Shown piece after piece: positions 1-6,744 of a DNA stretch of 64,000 bases; the stretch's first letter is position 1, and each line of letters starts with the position of its first letter. Made by a program: the position numbers and the translations under genes. Below the pieces are notes generated by a model, which saw only the letters and a list, made by a program, of their open reading frames with translations, was not told the origin of the DNA and made no database searches. Where the stretch lies: positions 20,113 through 84,112 of the forward strand of contig NZ_BOOA01000040.1 of the NCBI RefSeq assembly GCF_016862995.1, in the 5' to 3' direction. This DNA comes from Acrocarpospora phusangensis. Its GTDB lineage: Bacteria; Actinomycetota; Actinomycetes; Streptosporangiales; Streptosporangiaceae.

Positions 1-199
1 CACGCGGAAGACGCCCGACGGCTGGGACCGGGCTCCCGGGCGGATCACGGCGGCCGACCTCGACGGAGTCTCGCCCGGCACCGACAGCTACGTCTGCGGC
101 CCGACCGGGTTCGTCGAGGCCGCCGCCGACCACCTGATCGCGCTCGGCCACGCCCCTGACCGCATCAGAACCGAACGCTTCGGACCCACTGGAGGGTGA
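1..199 (+). CDS. Ferredoxin/flavin reductase-type oxidoreductase, C-terminal fragment
   Basis: The gene enters from the left edge, so only about 65 C-terminal residues are visible. They contain VCGPTGFVEAAADHL, the C-terminal NAD(P)-binding motif of ferredoxin-NADP reductase-like proteins, where CGPTGF sits near the nicotinamide. The fragment ends with IRTERFGPTGG and TGA at 197-199. The family passes electrons between NAD(P)H, a flavin and often an iron-sulfur partner. The next start codon follows one base after this stop, so the two genes are almost certainly co-transcribed. The substrate and full domain make-up lie outside the window. Confidence 0.75.
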   Translation, partial: TRKTPDGWDRAPGRITAADLDGVSPGTDSYVCGPTGFVEAAADHLIALGHAPDRIRTERFGPTGG

Positions 200-200
200 C

Positions 201-476
201 ATGTCCATCGACTACCTGGACGGCAACGCGCTGGCGGGTCCGCTCGGCGAGATCTTCGCGGTCGAGGTGACCACCGCCGTCGGCACCTGCGCCGGGTGCG
301 GCGCCGCCGGACCGGTCGCCTCCCTCCACGTGTACGGCCCCGAGCCCGGCCTGGTGGCCCGCTGCCCGAGCTGCGAGGAGGTCGTGCTGCGCCTGGTCAG
401 GACGCCGGACGCGGTCTGGCTTGACATGCGCGGCGCGATCTCCCTCCGCATCCCGATGCCGGAACCGCGCACCTGA
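201..476 (+). CDS. Small DUF6510-like cysteine-motif protein
   Basis: This 91-residue protein has two CxxC pairs (CAGCG near residue 30 and CPSC near residue 57), which probably form a zinc-ribbon-like fold. Length, N-terminal MSIDYLDGNALAGPL and position directly behind a ferredoxin-reductase gene fit the DUF6510 family of actinomycetes, as I recall it. The ATG is one base after the preceding stop and the upstream sequence GGAGGGTGAC supplies a strong ribosome-binding site. No enzymatic function is known to me. Its role is probably tied to the redox enzyme upstream. The family name is from memory and could be wrong. Confidence 0.7.
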   Translation: MSIDYLDGNALAGPLGEIFAVEVTTAVGTCAGCGAAGPVASLHVYGPEPGLVARCPSCEEVVLRLVRTPDAVWLDMRGAISLRIPMPEPRT

Positions 477-587
477 CGGTGTGATCCACTGCCCGTCCAC
501 TCTGAGCGGAGAGTGGCTCTGTCGGCGTGGATTTCGCGCGGGTTCGATGGTGGGACGAACCCCTGCGAATTCCCCGACGGAGTGCGT

Positions 588-1715
588 ATGCCCAGGAAAC
601 TGTCACAGGTCGGCGGGCTGGCGCTCGCCCTGGTGCTGCTGGCGCCCGCCGGCCCCGCGCGGGCCGATCAGGCGCCGTCGATGGGCTGGGGGCTGAACGT
701 GCTCGGCCAGGTCGGCGGGGTCGCGCCCGGCTATCCGACGCCGGTGGTCGCGGCCGGCGGGCACGCGTTCACCCGGATCGCGGCGGGCCAGTCGCACGGG
801 CTGGGCATCGCGGCGGACGGCACGGTCTGGTACTGGGGGGACACCGACCCCCGCCACTACGCCTTCGAGCAGACCTTCGTCACCGCGCCGTTCCCGGTGC
901 CGGGGCTGACCGGCGTGGTCGCCGTCGACGGCGGTGAGGACACCAGTCTCGCGCTCAAGTCCGACGGCACGGTCTGGGCCTGGGGCGCCAACGAGCTGGG
1001 CCAGCTGGGCGACGGCACCAGGACGCACCGGACGACGCCGGTCCGGGTCTCCGGCCTCACCGGCGTGATGGCCGTGTCCGCCGGCCGGGCCCACGGGATG
1101 GCGCTGAAGTCCGACGGGACGGTCTGGACCTGGGGTCACAACCGGAGCGGGGAGCTGGGGGACGGCAGCCGGGCCGACCGGCTCACCCCGGTCCGGGCGG
1201 GCACGCTGACGGGGATCACCGCGATCGCGGCCGGGGCGCACTTCAGCCTCGCGGTCGCGGCCGACGGGCGGGTCAGCGCGTGGGGGGAGAACGAGCAGGG
1301 GCAGCTCGGGTCGGGCGGCGTGTCGCCGTACCGGGTGACGCCGGGGGCGGTGGCCGGGCTGACCGGGGTCGCTTCGGTCGCGGCCGGGAGCCAGTTCGCG
1401 CTGGCCCTGCGTGGCGACGGCCAGGTGTGGGGCTGGGGAGCCAACTCGAACGGCCAGCTCGGCGACGGGACGACCGTCGGCCGGCCGGTTCCCGTGAAGG
1501 TGCCGCTGGGTCCCGCTCAGGAGGTCGGGGCGGGCGCGTTCCACGGCGTCGCGCGGGTGGGCGGTTCCGTCCACACCTGGGGTTCCAACAGTGCGGGCCA
1601 GCTGGGCACCCCTTCGGTGGCGCAGCGATCCCTGCCCGGGCCGGTGGCGAGCCTGACCGGGATCCGGCAGCTGGCGGTCGGCGGGCCCTTCACGGTCGTG
1701 CTCACATCAGGGTGA
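588..1715 (+). CDS. Secreted RCC1-repeat beta-propeller protein
   Basis: The 375-residue product starts with a signal peptide (MPRKLSQVGGLALALVLLAP, cleavage likely after ARA). Seven RCC1-type blades follow, each marked by a WG-containing core (MGWG, WYWG, WAWG, WTWG, SAWG, WGWG, HTWG) and by repeated SDGTVW and GQLGDGT segments. This is a complete seven-bladed propeller with no extra catalytic domain. I chose the ATG at 588 over an in-frame ATG at 513 because GGAG lies five bases upstream and the signal peptide begins there. The 3' end overlaps the convergent NmrA-like gene by 9 bp. The function is unknown; extracellular binding or scaffolding is the simplest guess. Confidence 0.88.
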   Translation: MPRKLSQVGGLALALVLLAPAGPARADQAPSMGWGLNVLGQVGGVAPGYPTPVVAAGGHAFTRIAAGQSHGLGIAADGTVWYWGDTDPRHYAFEQTFVTAPFPVPGLTGVVAVDGGEDTSLALKSDGTVWAWGANELGQLGDGTRTHRTTPVRVSGLTGVMAVSAGRAHGMALKSDGTVWTWGHNRSGELGDGSRADRLTPVRAGTLTGITAIAAGAHFSLAVAADGRVSAWGENEQGQLGSGGVSPYRVTPGAVAGLTGVASVAAGSQFALALRGDGQVWGWGANSNGQLGDGTTVGRPVPVKVPLGPAQEVGAGAFHGVARVGGSVHTWGSNSAGQLGTPSVAQRSLPGPVASLTGIRQLAVGGPFTVVLTSG

Positions 1716-2540
1716 CAGCACCTTCGCCAGGGGCGTCGCCGGACGCCCGGTGATGTCCGGTACGGCACTGGAGACGCCGTCCATCTCCCCGGCCGCGATC
1801 GCCGTGTACGTGGACACCCACGCGTCCACCAGCCACCCCGGAGCGCCGTACGAGGAACGCGACGCGTACGCCTCCTCGAGGGTCTCCTCGTGGTAGCGGA
1901 CCGGCTCGCCGGTGACCTCGGTCATGATCTCGCACATCTCGGCCAGGGTGAGCGCCTCCGGGCCGGTCAGGTCGTGCGTCAGCCCGGCGTGCGCGGAAGG
2001 GCCGAGAAGGACCGCCGTGGCCACGTCGGCGATGTCGTCCTGGGCGACCACGGAGGCGCGGCCGGTCCCGGCTGGGCCGCGGATCACGCCGTCCCGGCCG
2101 GCCATCATCGGCAGGAAGTCCGCGTAGAGGTTGTCGCGCAGGAACGTGTACGGCACGCCGGTGGCCCTGATGTGCTCCTCGGTCGCCCAGTGGTCGCGGG
2201 CGAGGGTGAACGTCGAGGCCGGGGCGGCGCCGTAGAACGAGATGTAGACGAGGTGGCCGACCCCGGCGTCGGCGGCGGCGTCCACGAAGGTGCGGTGCTG
2301 GGTCAGGCGGCCGGCGTCCTCGGCGGCCGAGACCATCAGGACCGTGCCGGCGCCGGTCAGGGCCCGCCGGGAGGCGGCGAAGTCGCCGTACTCCGCGATG
2401 GTGACGGCGGCGCCGTCCAGGCGGGGGGCGCGGGCCGGGTCGCGGACGACCAGGCGCTGCGGCAGCCCGGCGGCGGACAGGCGGCGGGCGACCCGGCCGC
2501 CGAGGCGGCCGGTGGCGCCGGTGATCACGATCATGCCCAT
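1707..2540 (-). CDS. NmrA/SDR-type NAD(P)-dependent oxidoreductase
   Basis: The roughly 277-residue protein opens with the Rossmann motif VITGATGRLGGRVARRL, as in NmrA-like and atypical short-chain dehydrogenases. It has the family's HLVYISFYGA segment and a C-terminal substrate cap (GPEALTLAEMCEIM). Members bind NAD(P) and reduce quinones or act as redox-sensing regulators; the substrate here is unknown. Candidate starts are 2555, 2540 and 2534. The ATG at 2555 overlaps the upstream hydrolase stop as TGATG, which suggests translational coupling; 2540 puts the Rossmann strand at the usual distance from the N-terminus. Its stop lies inside the 3' end of the convergent RCC1 gene. Confidence 0.82.
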   Translation of the reverse strand: MGMIVITGATGRLGGRVARRLSAAGLPQRLVVRDPARAPRLDGAAVTIAEYGDFAASRRALTGAGTVLMVSAAEDAGRLTQHRTFVDAAADAGVGHLVYISFYGAAPASTFTLARDHWATEEHIRATGVPYTFLRDNLYADFLPMMAGRDGVIRGPAGTGRASVVAQDDIADVATAVLLGPSAHAGLTHDLTGPEALTLAEMCEIMTEVTGEPVRYHEETLEEAYASRSSYGAPGWLVDAWVSTYTAIAAGEMDGVSSAVPDITGRPATPLAKVLSP

Positions 2541-2554
2541 GTCGCCATCATGCA

Positions 2555-4678
2555 TCAGGGCCGGGTGAGGGAGTCCAGGGCGGTGCGGTAGTCGTCGTCC
2601 ACGTAGTAGTCGATGTGTCCGCGGATGGGGGAGTCCAGCGGCGGGGAGACGGGGTCCCAGACGGCCAGGTCGATGTCGGTGACGACGGGGCCGCCGATGG
2701 GGTCGGAGTTGCGGTAGAGGTTCTGCCAGGTGGTGGCGGCGCGTACCTCGTGGAGGGTGGTCAGGTCGAAGTACGTCGGGAAGAAGCGGGCGTACAGGCG
2801 GCGGAGGGGGGAGCCGTGGGTGAGGAGGCGGGTGGCGGCGCGGTCGGCGGGGTCCAGCTGGAGGACGACGGCGGCGGCGATCACGCTGCCCTGGCTGTGG
2901 CCGGAGATGACGACCGTGTGGCCCGTGCCGGTCAGGTGGTTGACGCGGGTGAGGAGTTCGGGGACGACGCGTTCGCTGTAGCAGGGGGGCGCGAAGGGGT
3001 GGGTGGCGCGGGGCCAGAACGTGCTCACGTCCCAGAGGACGCCGACGGTGCGGCGCAGGCCGGGGAGGCGGTACGCGGCGTAGCCGACCACCATGAGGGC
3101 GACGACGAAGACGATCAGGATGATGGTGCCGGCGAGGACCAGCGGGGGCCAGGGCTTCATGGTCATCTGGGTCGCGAGGATGACGGCGACCAGGATCACC
3201 GTGCCCAGCGCGGTGAGGGCGATGACGGCGAAGACGGCCTGGGCTTTGTCGGTGAGGGCGGCGGCGGCCCAGGCCTTGCTGACGCGCCTGTGTTCGGTCT
3301 GGGGGTAGTGGGCGGTGATGAGATCGTCGATCTTCCTGGCGGTTCGGCGGTAGGTGCGGAGGAGGTAGAGCGCCAACGCGATGAGCATGAGGAAGGCGAT
3401 GGGGACGGCGTAGAGGGCCCAGGCGTAGGACTCGGGGAGGACGATCGCTTCGGGGACCTGGGTTCTCGAGAACGCGGGGGTGCCGGCCAGTTCGGCGACG
3501 ATGAACGATGCGCCGATGGTCAGGGCCGCGGTGTACGCCCAGGCGATGAGCATGGTCGCCGGTGCGGCGAGACCGAACATGGCCCTTCGGTAGCGGGTCT
3601 CGGGTTCCTCGTGGTTGCGGGCGAGGATGGCGACACCTACGGCGACCAGGGCCATCAAAGCGATCTGGGTCCAGAGGATCACTTGCACCGTGGGGTCGAA
3701 ACCGGGAAGCGGTCCTGGGGTCGCTGGTCTGCCCGGTTCCGTCAGTGGGACCACTGCTGCGGCTATGTACACCAGTAAGCCGGCCCAGCGTAGGGCTGTG
3801 CAGAGCGTGGTCAGAGTGGATCTCCCACCCACCCACCCTTTTGATCGCTCGCGCTCGGCCCCGTCCGGGCCGGTGGGGTCCTCGCGGGTGGCGGCTTGGG
3901 GGAGGGTGACGAGGAGGATGACGAGGGCCCCGATGACGGCTTCGGTGGTGAAAAGCCAGGGGGTGGGGGAGGCGAGGGTGAGGGTGAGGGCGATGAGGGT
4001 GAAGCCGAAGGAGACGTGGAGGGAGCGGAGGCGGCCGACGGGGGCGCCGCCGTTCCACATGCGGCGGCGGGTGAGGAGGGGGCCGGTGGAGGGTGGGGCG
4101 CCTTGGGGGACGGGGGTCTGGTCGGTGTGTTTCCAGGTGCGGCTGCTGAGGAGCCAGATGAGGGAGAGGGCGAGGGCGGGGAGGAGGGAGGAGAGGGCCA
4201 GGCGCATGGCGATGTCGCCGGCGTTGTTGGTGCTGAGCCAGGAGAGCGGCCCGCCGAAGGGGGTCTGGGCGGACTGCCAGGCGAGGATGTCGAGGTAGAT
4301 GCCGGTGAAGCCGAGGAGGGCGGTGGCGGTCAGGGAGAGGGCGAAGAGGCGCTGGAAGGCGTCGACGGTCTTGCGGAGGGGCTTCTCGCGTTCCCGGCCG
4401 TCGACGATGCGGTGGGGGGTCATGAAGAAGGCGATGTTGACCAGGGCGAAGGGGAGCAGCAGGAGCCAGAGGGCGCGGGTCCTGGCGCCGGAGGTGAGGC
4501 CGCCCCAGACGTAGGCCTGGCGGATCCAGCCGGGGTTGGGCTGGGGAACGGGGTGGTAGAAGCCGACGCCGCCGGAGACGCCGTCCTCGGCGACCTCGCC
4601 GGGGCCGTCCGAGCCGGGATAAAGAACAGATCTAGGGGATGCGCCTGCGACGCCGTGGATGCGTAGTTCGACCTTCAT
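2555..4678 (-). CDS. Polytopic membrane protein with alpha/beta-hydrolase (GHSQG) domain
   Basis: The 707-residue protein begins MKVELRIHGVAGASP, an oxyanion-like HGV motif, followed by about ten or eleven hydrophobic segments between roughly residues 70 and 510. A C-terminal cytoplasmic region carries ISGHSQGSVIAAA, the serine-hydrolase nucleophile elbow, then LTHGSPLRRLYARFF and a late RGHIDYY that could hold the catalytic histidine. The architecture is known from uncharacterised actinomycete membrane lipases or esterases. I chose the ATG at 4678 because the sequence upstream of it in the longest frame (from 4756) looks non-coding and AGG precedes the start. It is coupled to the NmrA-like gene downstream. 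Substrate unknown. Confidence 0.78.
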   Translation of the reverse strand: MKVELRIHGVAGASPRSVLYPGSDGPGEVAEDGVSGGVGFYHPVPQPNPGWIRQAYVWGGLTSGARTRALWLLLLPFALVNIAFFMTPHRIVDGREREKPLRKTVDAFQRLFALSLTATALLGFTGIYLDILAWQSAQTPFGGPLSWLSTNNAGDIAMRLALSSLLPALALSLIWLLSSRTWKHTDQTPVPQGAPPSTGPLLTRRRMWNGGAPVGRLRSLHVSFGFTLIALTLTLASPTPWLFTTEAVIGALVILLVTLPQAATREDPTGPDGAERERSKGWVGGRSTLTTLCTALRWAGLLVYIAAAVVPLTEPGRPATPGPLPGFDPTVQVILWTQIALMALVAVGVAILARNHEEPETRYRRAMFGLAAPATMLIAWAYTAALTIGASFIVAELAGTPAFSRTQVPEAIVLPESYAWALYAVPIAFLMLIALALYLLRTYRRTARKIDDLITAHYPQTEHRRVSKAWAAAALTDKAQAVFAVIALTALGTVILVAVILATQMTMKPWPPLVLAGTIILIVFVVALMVVGYAAYRLPGLRRTVGVLWDVSTFWPRATHPFAPPCYSERVVPELLTRVNHLTGTGHTVVISGHSQGSVIAAAVVLQLDPADRAATRLLTHGSPLRRLYARFFPTYFDLTTLHEVRAATTWQNLYRNSDPIGGPVVTDIDLAVWDPVSPPLDSPIRGHIDYYVDDDYRTALDSLTRP

Positions 4679-4883
4679 CGCCTGCCACTTCCTGCTATGC
4701 CCCGATCTTGAAGAATCCTGGTGCCCCAGTTTCCGCGCCTGGTCGCGAGTGGTCACAGTCTCCGCACAGTGCGTCCGCCGTACCCGCGGATCTGGTGAAC
4801 TTGGCGTAACGATCAGTGGGCCGCGCGGGCGTAGAGTGAGGCGGGTGGGAAATCGGGCGGGTCTCGTGCGACACTCAAGGAAA

Positions 4884-4897
4884 GCCAGAAATCTGGC
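4884..4897. promoter_or_regulatory. Inverted repeat upstream of the HTH-DUF5753 gene
   Basis: GCCAGA-AA-TCTGGC is a perfect 6-bp inverted repeat 23 bp before the start of the HTH gene, in the 242-bp divergent region 4679-4920. Its position suggests an autoregulatory operator for the XRE-type protein. This is inference only. Confidence 0.4.
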
Positions 4898-4920
4898 AAA
4901 ATTGCTGCTTTGGAGCGAAT

Positions 4921-5823
4921 ATGCGCGTTGATCGGGCTGGAACCGATCTGCCCGACGTATCCGGCTTAGCGAACCAGCAGGCCGGCCCGACCATCCTGCG
5001 CGTCCTGGTCGGCGCGCACCTGCGCCGATTGCGCGAGGCCAGCGGGATCTCGCGGGAGAAGGCCGGGTACGCCATCCGCGGCTCCCACTCCAAGATCAGC
5101 CGTCTGGAGCTGGGCCGCAGCAGCTTCAAACTCCGCGACATCGCCGACCTGCTCTCCCTGTACGGCATCCGCGACGAAGCCGAACGCACGTGGATCCTCG
5201 AACTGGCCGAGCAGAGCAACGCGCCCGGCTGGTGGGACGAGTACCGGGACGTCACGCCCGAGTGGTTCGAGCCCTACCTCGGCCTGGAGCAGGGCGCGGC
5301 CGTGATCCGCGGCTACGACGTGCAGTTCGTCCCCGGCCTGCTGCAGACCGAGCAGTACGCCAGGTCGGTCATCAGGCTCGGCCACCCCGAACTCCCCACC
5401 GAGCAGGTCGAGCGCCGGGTCGCCCTGCGGCTGCGCCGCCAGCGGATCCTGGACCGGCCGGTCCCGCCCCGCCTCTGGATGATCGTGGACGAGGGCGCCC
5501 TGCGCCGCCGGATCGGCGACGAGGCCACCATGCGCGGCCAGCTGGAGCACCTGACCCTGATGGCCAGGCTGCCGCAGGTCACCCTCCAGGTGCTGCCGTT
5601 CACGGCCGGGCACCCGCTGGGCGGTGGCCCGGTCACTCTGCTCCGGTTCGCCGAGGACGAGCTGGACGACGTGGTCTACCTCGAACAGCTCGCCCACGCG
5701 ATCTATGTCAACAAGCCGGCCGAGCTGGCGCCGTACTGGCACTTCATGAACCAGCTCGGGGTGCGGGCGCTGCCTCCGGACGAGTCCGTGGAGATGATCG
5801 AGCGGATGCTCGCGGAGGGTTAG
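4921..5823 (+). CDS. HTH (XRE)-DUF5753 regulator, Scr1/antitoxin-like
   Basis: The 300-residue protein has an XRE helix-turn-helix at residues about 35-85 (LRRLREASGISREKAGYAI, then HSKISRLELGRSSF) and a DUF5753 region from about residue 110. The latter has the hallmark WWDEYRDVTPEWFEPYLGLE and FVPGLLQTEQYAR. These regulators are abundant in actinomycetes and are usually paired with a small DUF397 gene. Here no DUF397 gene follows: the stop at 5823 abuts the stop of a convergent methyltransferase. GGAG precedes the ATG by about six bases. It probably binds its own promoter. The effector is unknown. Confidence 0.9.
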   Translation: MRVDRAGTDLPDVSGLANQQAGPTILRVLVGAHLRRLREASGISREKAGYAIRGSHSKISRLELGRSSFKLRDIADLLSLYGIRDEAERTWILELAEQSNAPGWWDEYRDVTPEWFEPYLGLEQGAAVIRGYDVQFVPGLLQTEQYARSVIRLGHPELPTEQVERRVALRLRRQRILDRPVPPRLWMIVDEGALRRRIGDEATMRGQLEHLTLMARLPQVTLQVLPFTAGHPLGGGPVTLLRFAEDELDDVVYLEQLAHAIYVNKPAELAPYWHFMNQLGVRALPPDESVEMIERMLAEG

Positions 5824-6630
5824 CTACTTGCGGCCGACCCCGCAGAGCCCGTCGACCTCGGCCGGCGGGCCGAAGGGGTCGGGGTCGGGCCGCCAGAGCG
5901 TGATCGACACGATGCCCGGGTCCACGAGGTCGAGCCCGTCGAAGAAGCCCGCCATCTGCTCCCGGCTCCGCAGCGTGTACGGCGGCATGGCCGCGCTCGC
6001 GTTCAGCGTCTCCTGGGCCTCGTCGAGCGCCGGTCCGGTGACCACGTTGGCGCCGTCCCACATGGCCAGGTAGCTGCCCGGCGGCAGCGGGTCGAGCAGC
6101 CGCTTGACGATCCCGTACGGGTCCTCGCTGTCCTGGACGTAGCCGAGGATGCCCATCAGCATGAGCGCGACCGGCTGGTCGAAGTCGAGCGTGCCGGCGG
6201 CGGCCTCCAGGATGCGGTCGGGGTCGCGCAGGTCGGCGTCGATGTAGTGGGTGGCGCCCTCGGGGGTGCCGACGAGCAGGGCCCTGGCGTGGGCGAGGAC
6301 CAGCGGGTCGTTGTCCACGTAGACGACACGGGCCGCCGGGTCCACCCGCTGGGCGAGGGCGTGGGTGTTGTCGACGGTCGGCAGCCCGGTCCCGATGTCG
6401 AGGAACTGCCGGACCCCGGCCTCCCCGGCCAGGTACCCCACCATCCGGGCGAGCAGATGCCGGGACAGCCGGGCGATGTTCACGATCTCGGGGAAGGCGT
6501 CCCGGAACTGGTCACCGGCGTCGCGGTCGACCTGGTAGTGATCCTTCCCGCCCAGCCAGTAATTCCACATTCGGGCAGAATGCGGCACGGAAGTATCGAT
6601 CTGGGGATCGAACTCTAAATCGTCAGCCAC
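5824..6630 (-). CDS. SAM-dependent methyltransferase, DUF574 type
   Basis: The 268-residue protein matches the actinomycete DUF574/Methyltransf_19 family. It has the N-terminal signature SARMWNYWLGGKDHYQVDRD, the SAM-binding motif FLDIGTGLPT with VYVDNDPLVLAHARAL, and a C-terminal FGPPAEVDGLCGVGRK. The start is GTG at 6630, supported by AGGAGAA about eight bases upstream. Family members are numerous in actinomycetes and mostly uncharacterised; they often lie next to DUF397/DUF5753 regulators, as here. The gene faces the regulator tail to tail with no gap. Substrate unknown. Confidence 0.9.
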   Translation of the reverse strand: MADDLEFDPQIDTSVPHSARMWNYWLGGKDHYQVDRDAGDQFRDAFPEIVNIARLSRHLLARMVGYLAGEAGVRQFLDIGTGLPTVDNTHALAQRVDPAARVVYVDNDPLVLAHARALLVGTPEGATHYIDADLRDPDRILEAAAGTLDFDQPVALMLMGILGYVQDSEDPYGIVKRLLDPLPPGSYLAMWDGANVVTGPALDEAQETLNASAAMPPYTLRSREQMAGFFDGLDLVDPGIVSITLWRPDPDPFGPPAEVDGLCGVGRK

Positions 6631-6701
6631 GCGAGACTTCTCCTACGTTGTCGCATCTGTCGGTAAAGACAAACTTAGTGGCCGAGACCCGCGATAAACG
6701 G

Positions 6702-6732
6702 AAAAACGGGCACCCCGCGGAGGGCGCCCGTT
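6702..6732 (-). terminator. Rho-independent-type terminator after the GH95-like operon
   Basis: AACGGGC (6705-6711) pairs with GCCCGTT (6726-6732). The inner CCC/GGG pairs extend the stem after one mismatch. Read on the minus strand, the hairpin is followed by a run of T, the form expected for intrinsic termination of the glycan operon. Confidence 0.7.
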
Positions 6733-6744
6733 CTCCCGGATCCG

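Noticed and set aside
2615..3778. A Gly/Asp/Glu-rich plus-strand frame opposite the membrane hydrolase
   Set aside because: The composition is an artefact of reading the antisense of hydrophobic codons. No homologous motifs or ribosome-binding site are visible.
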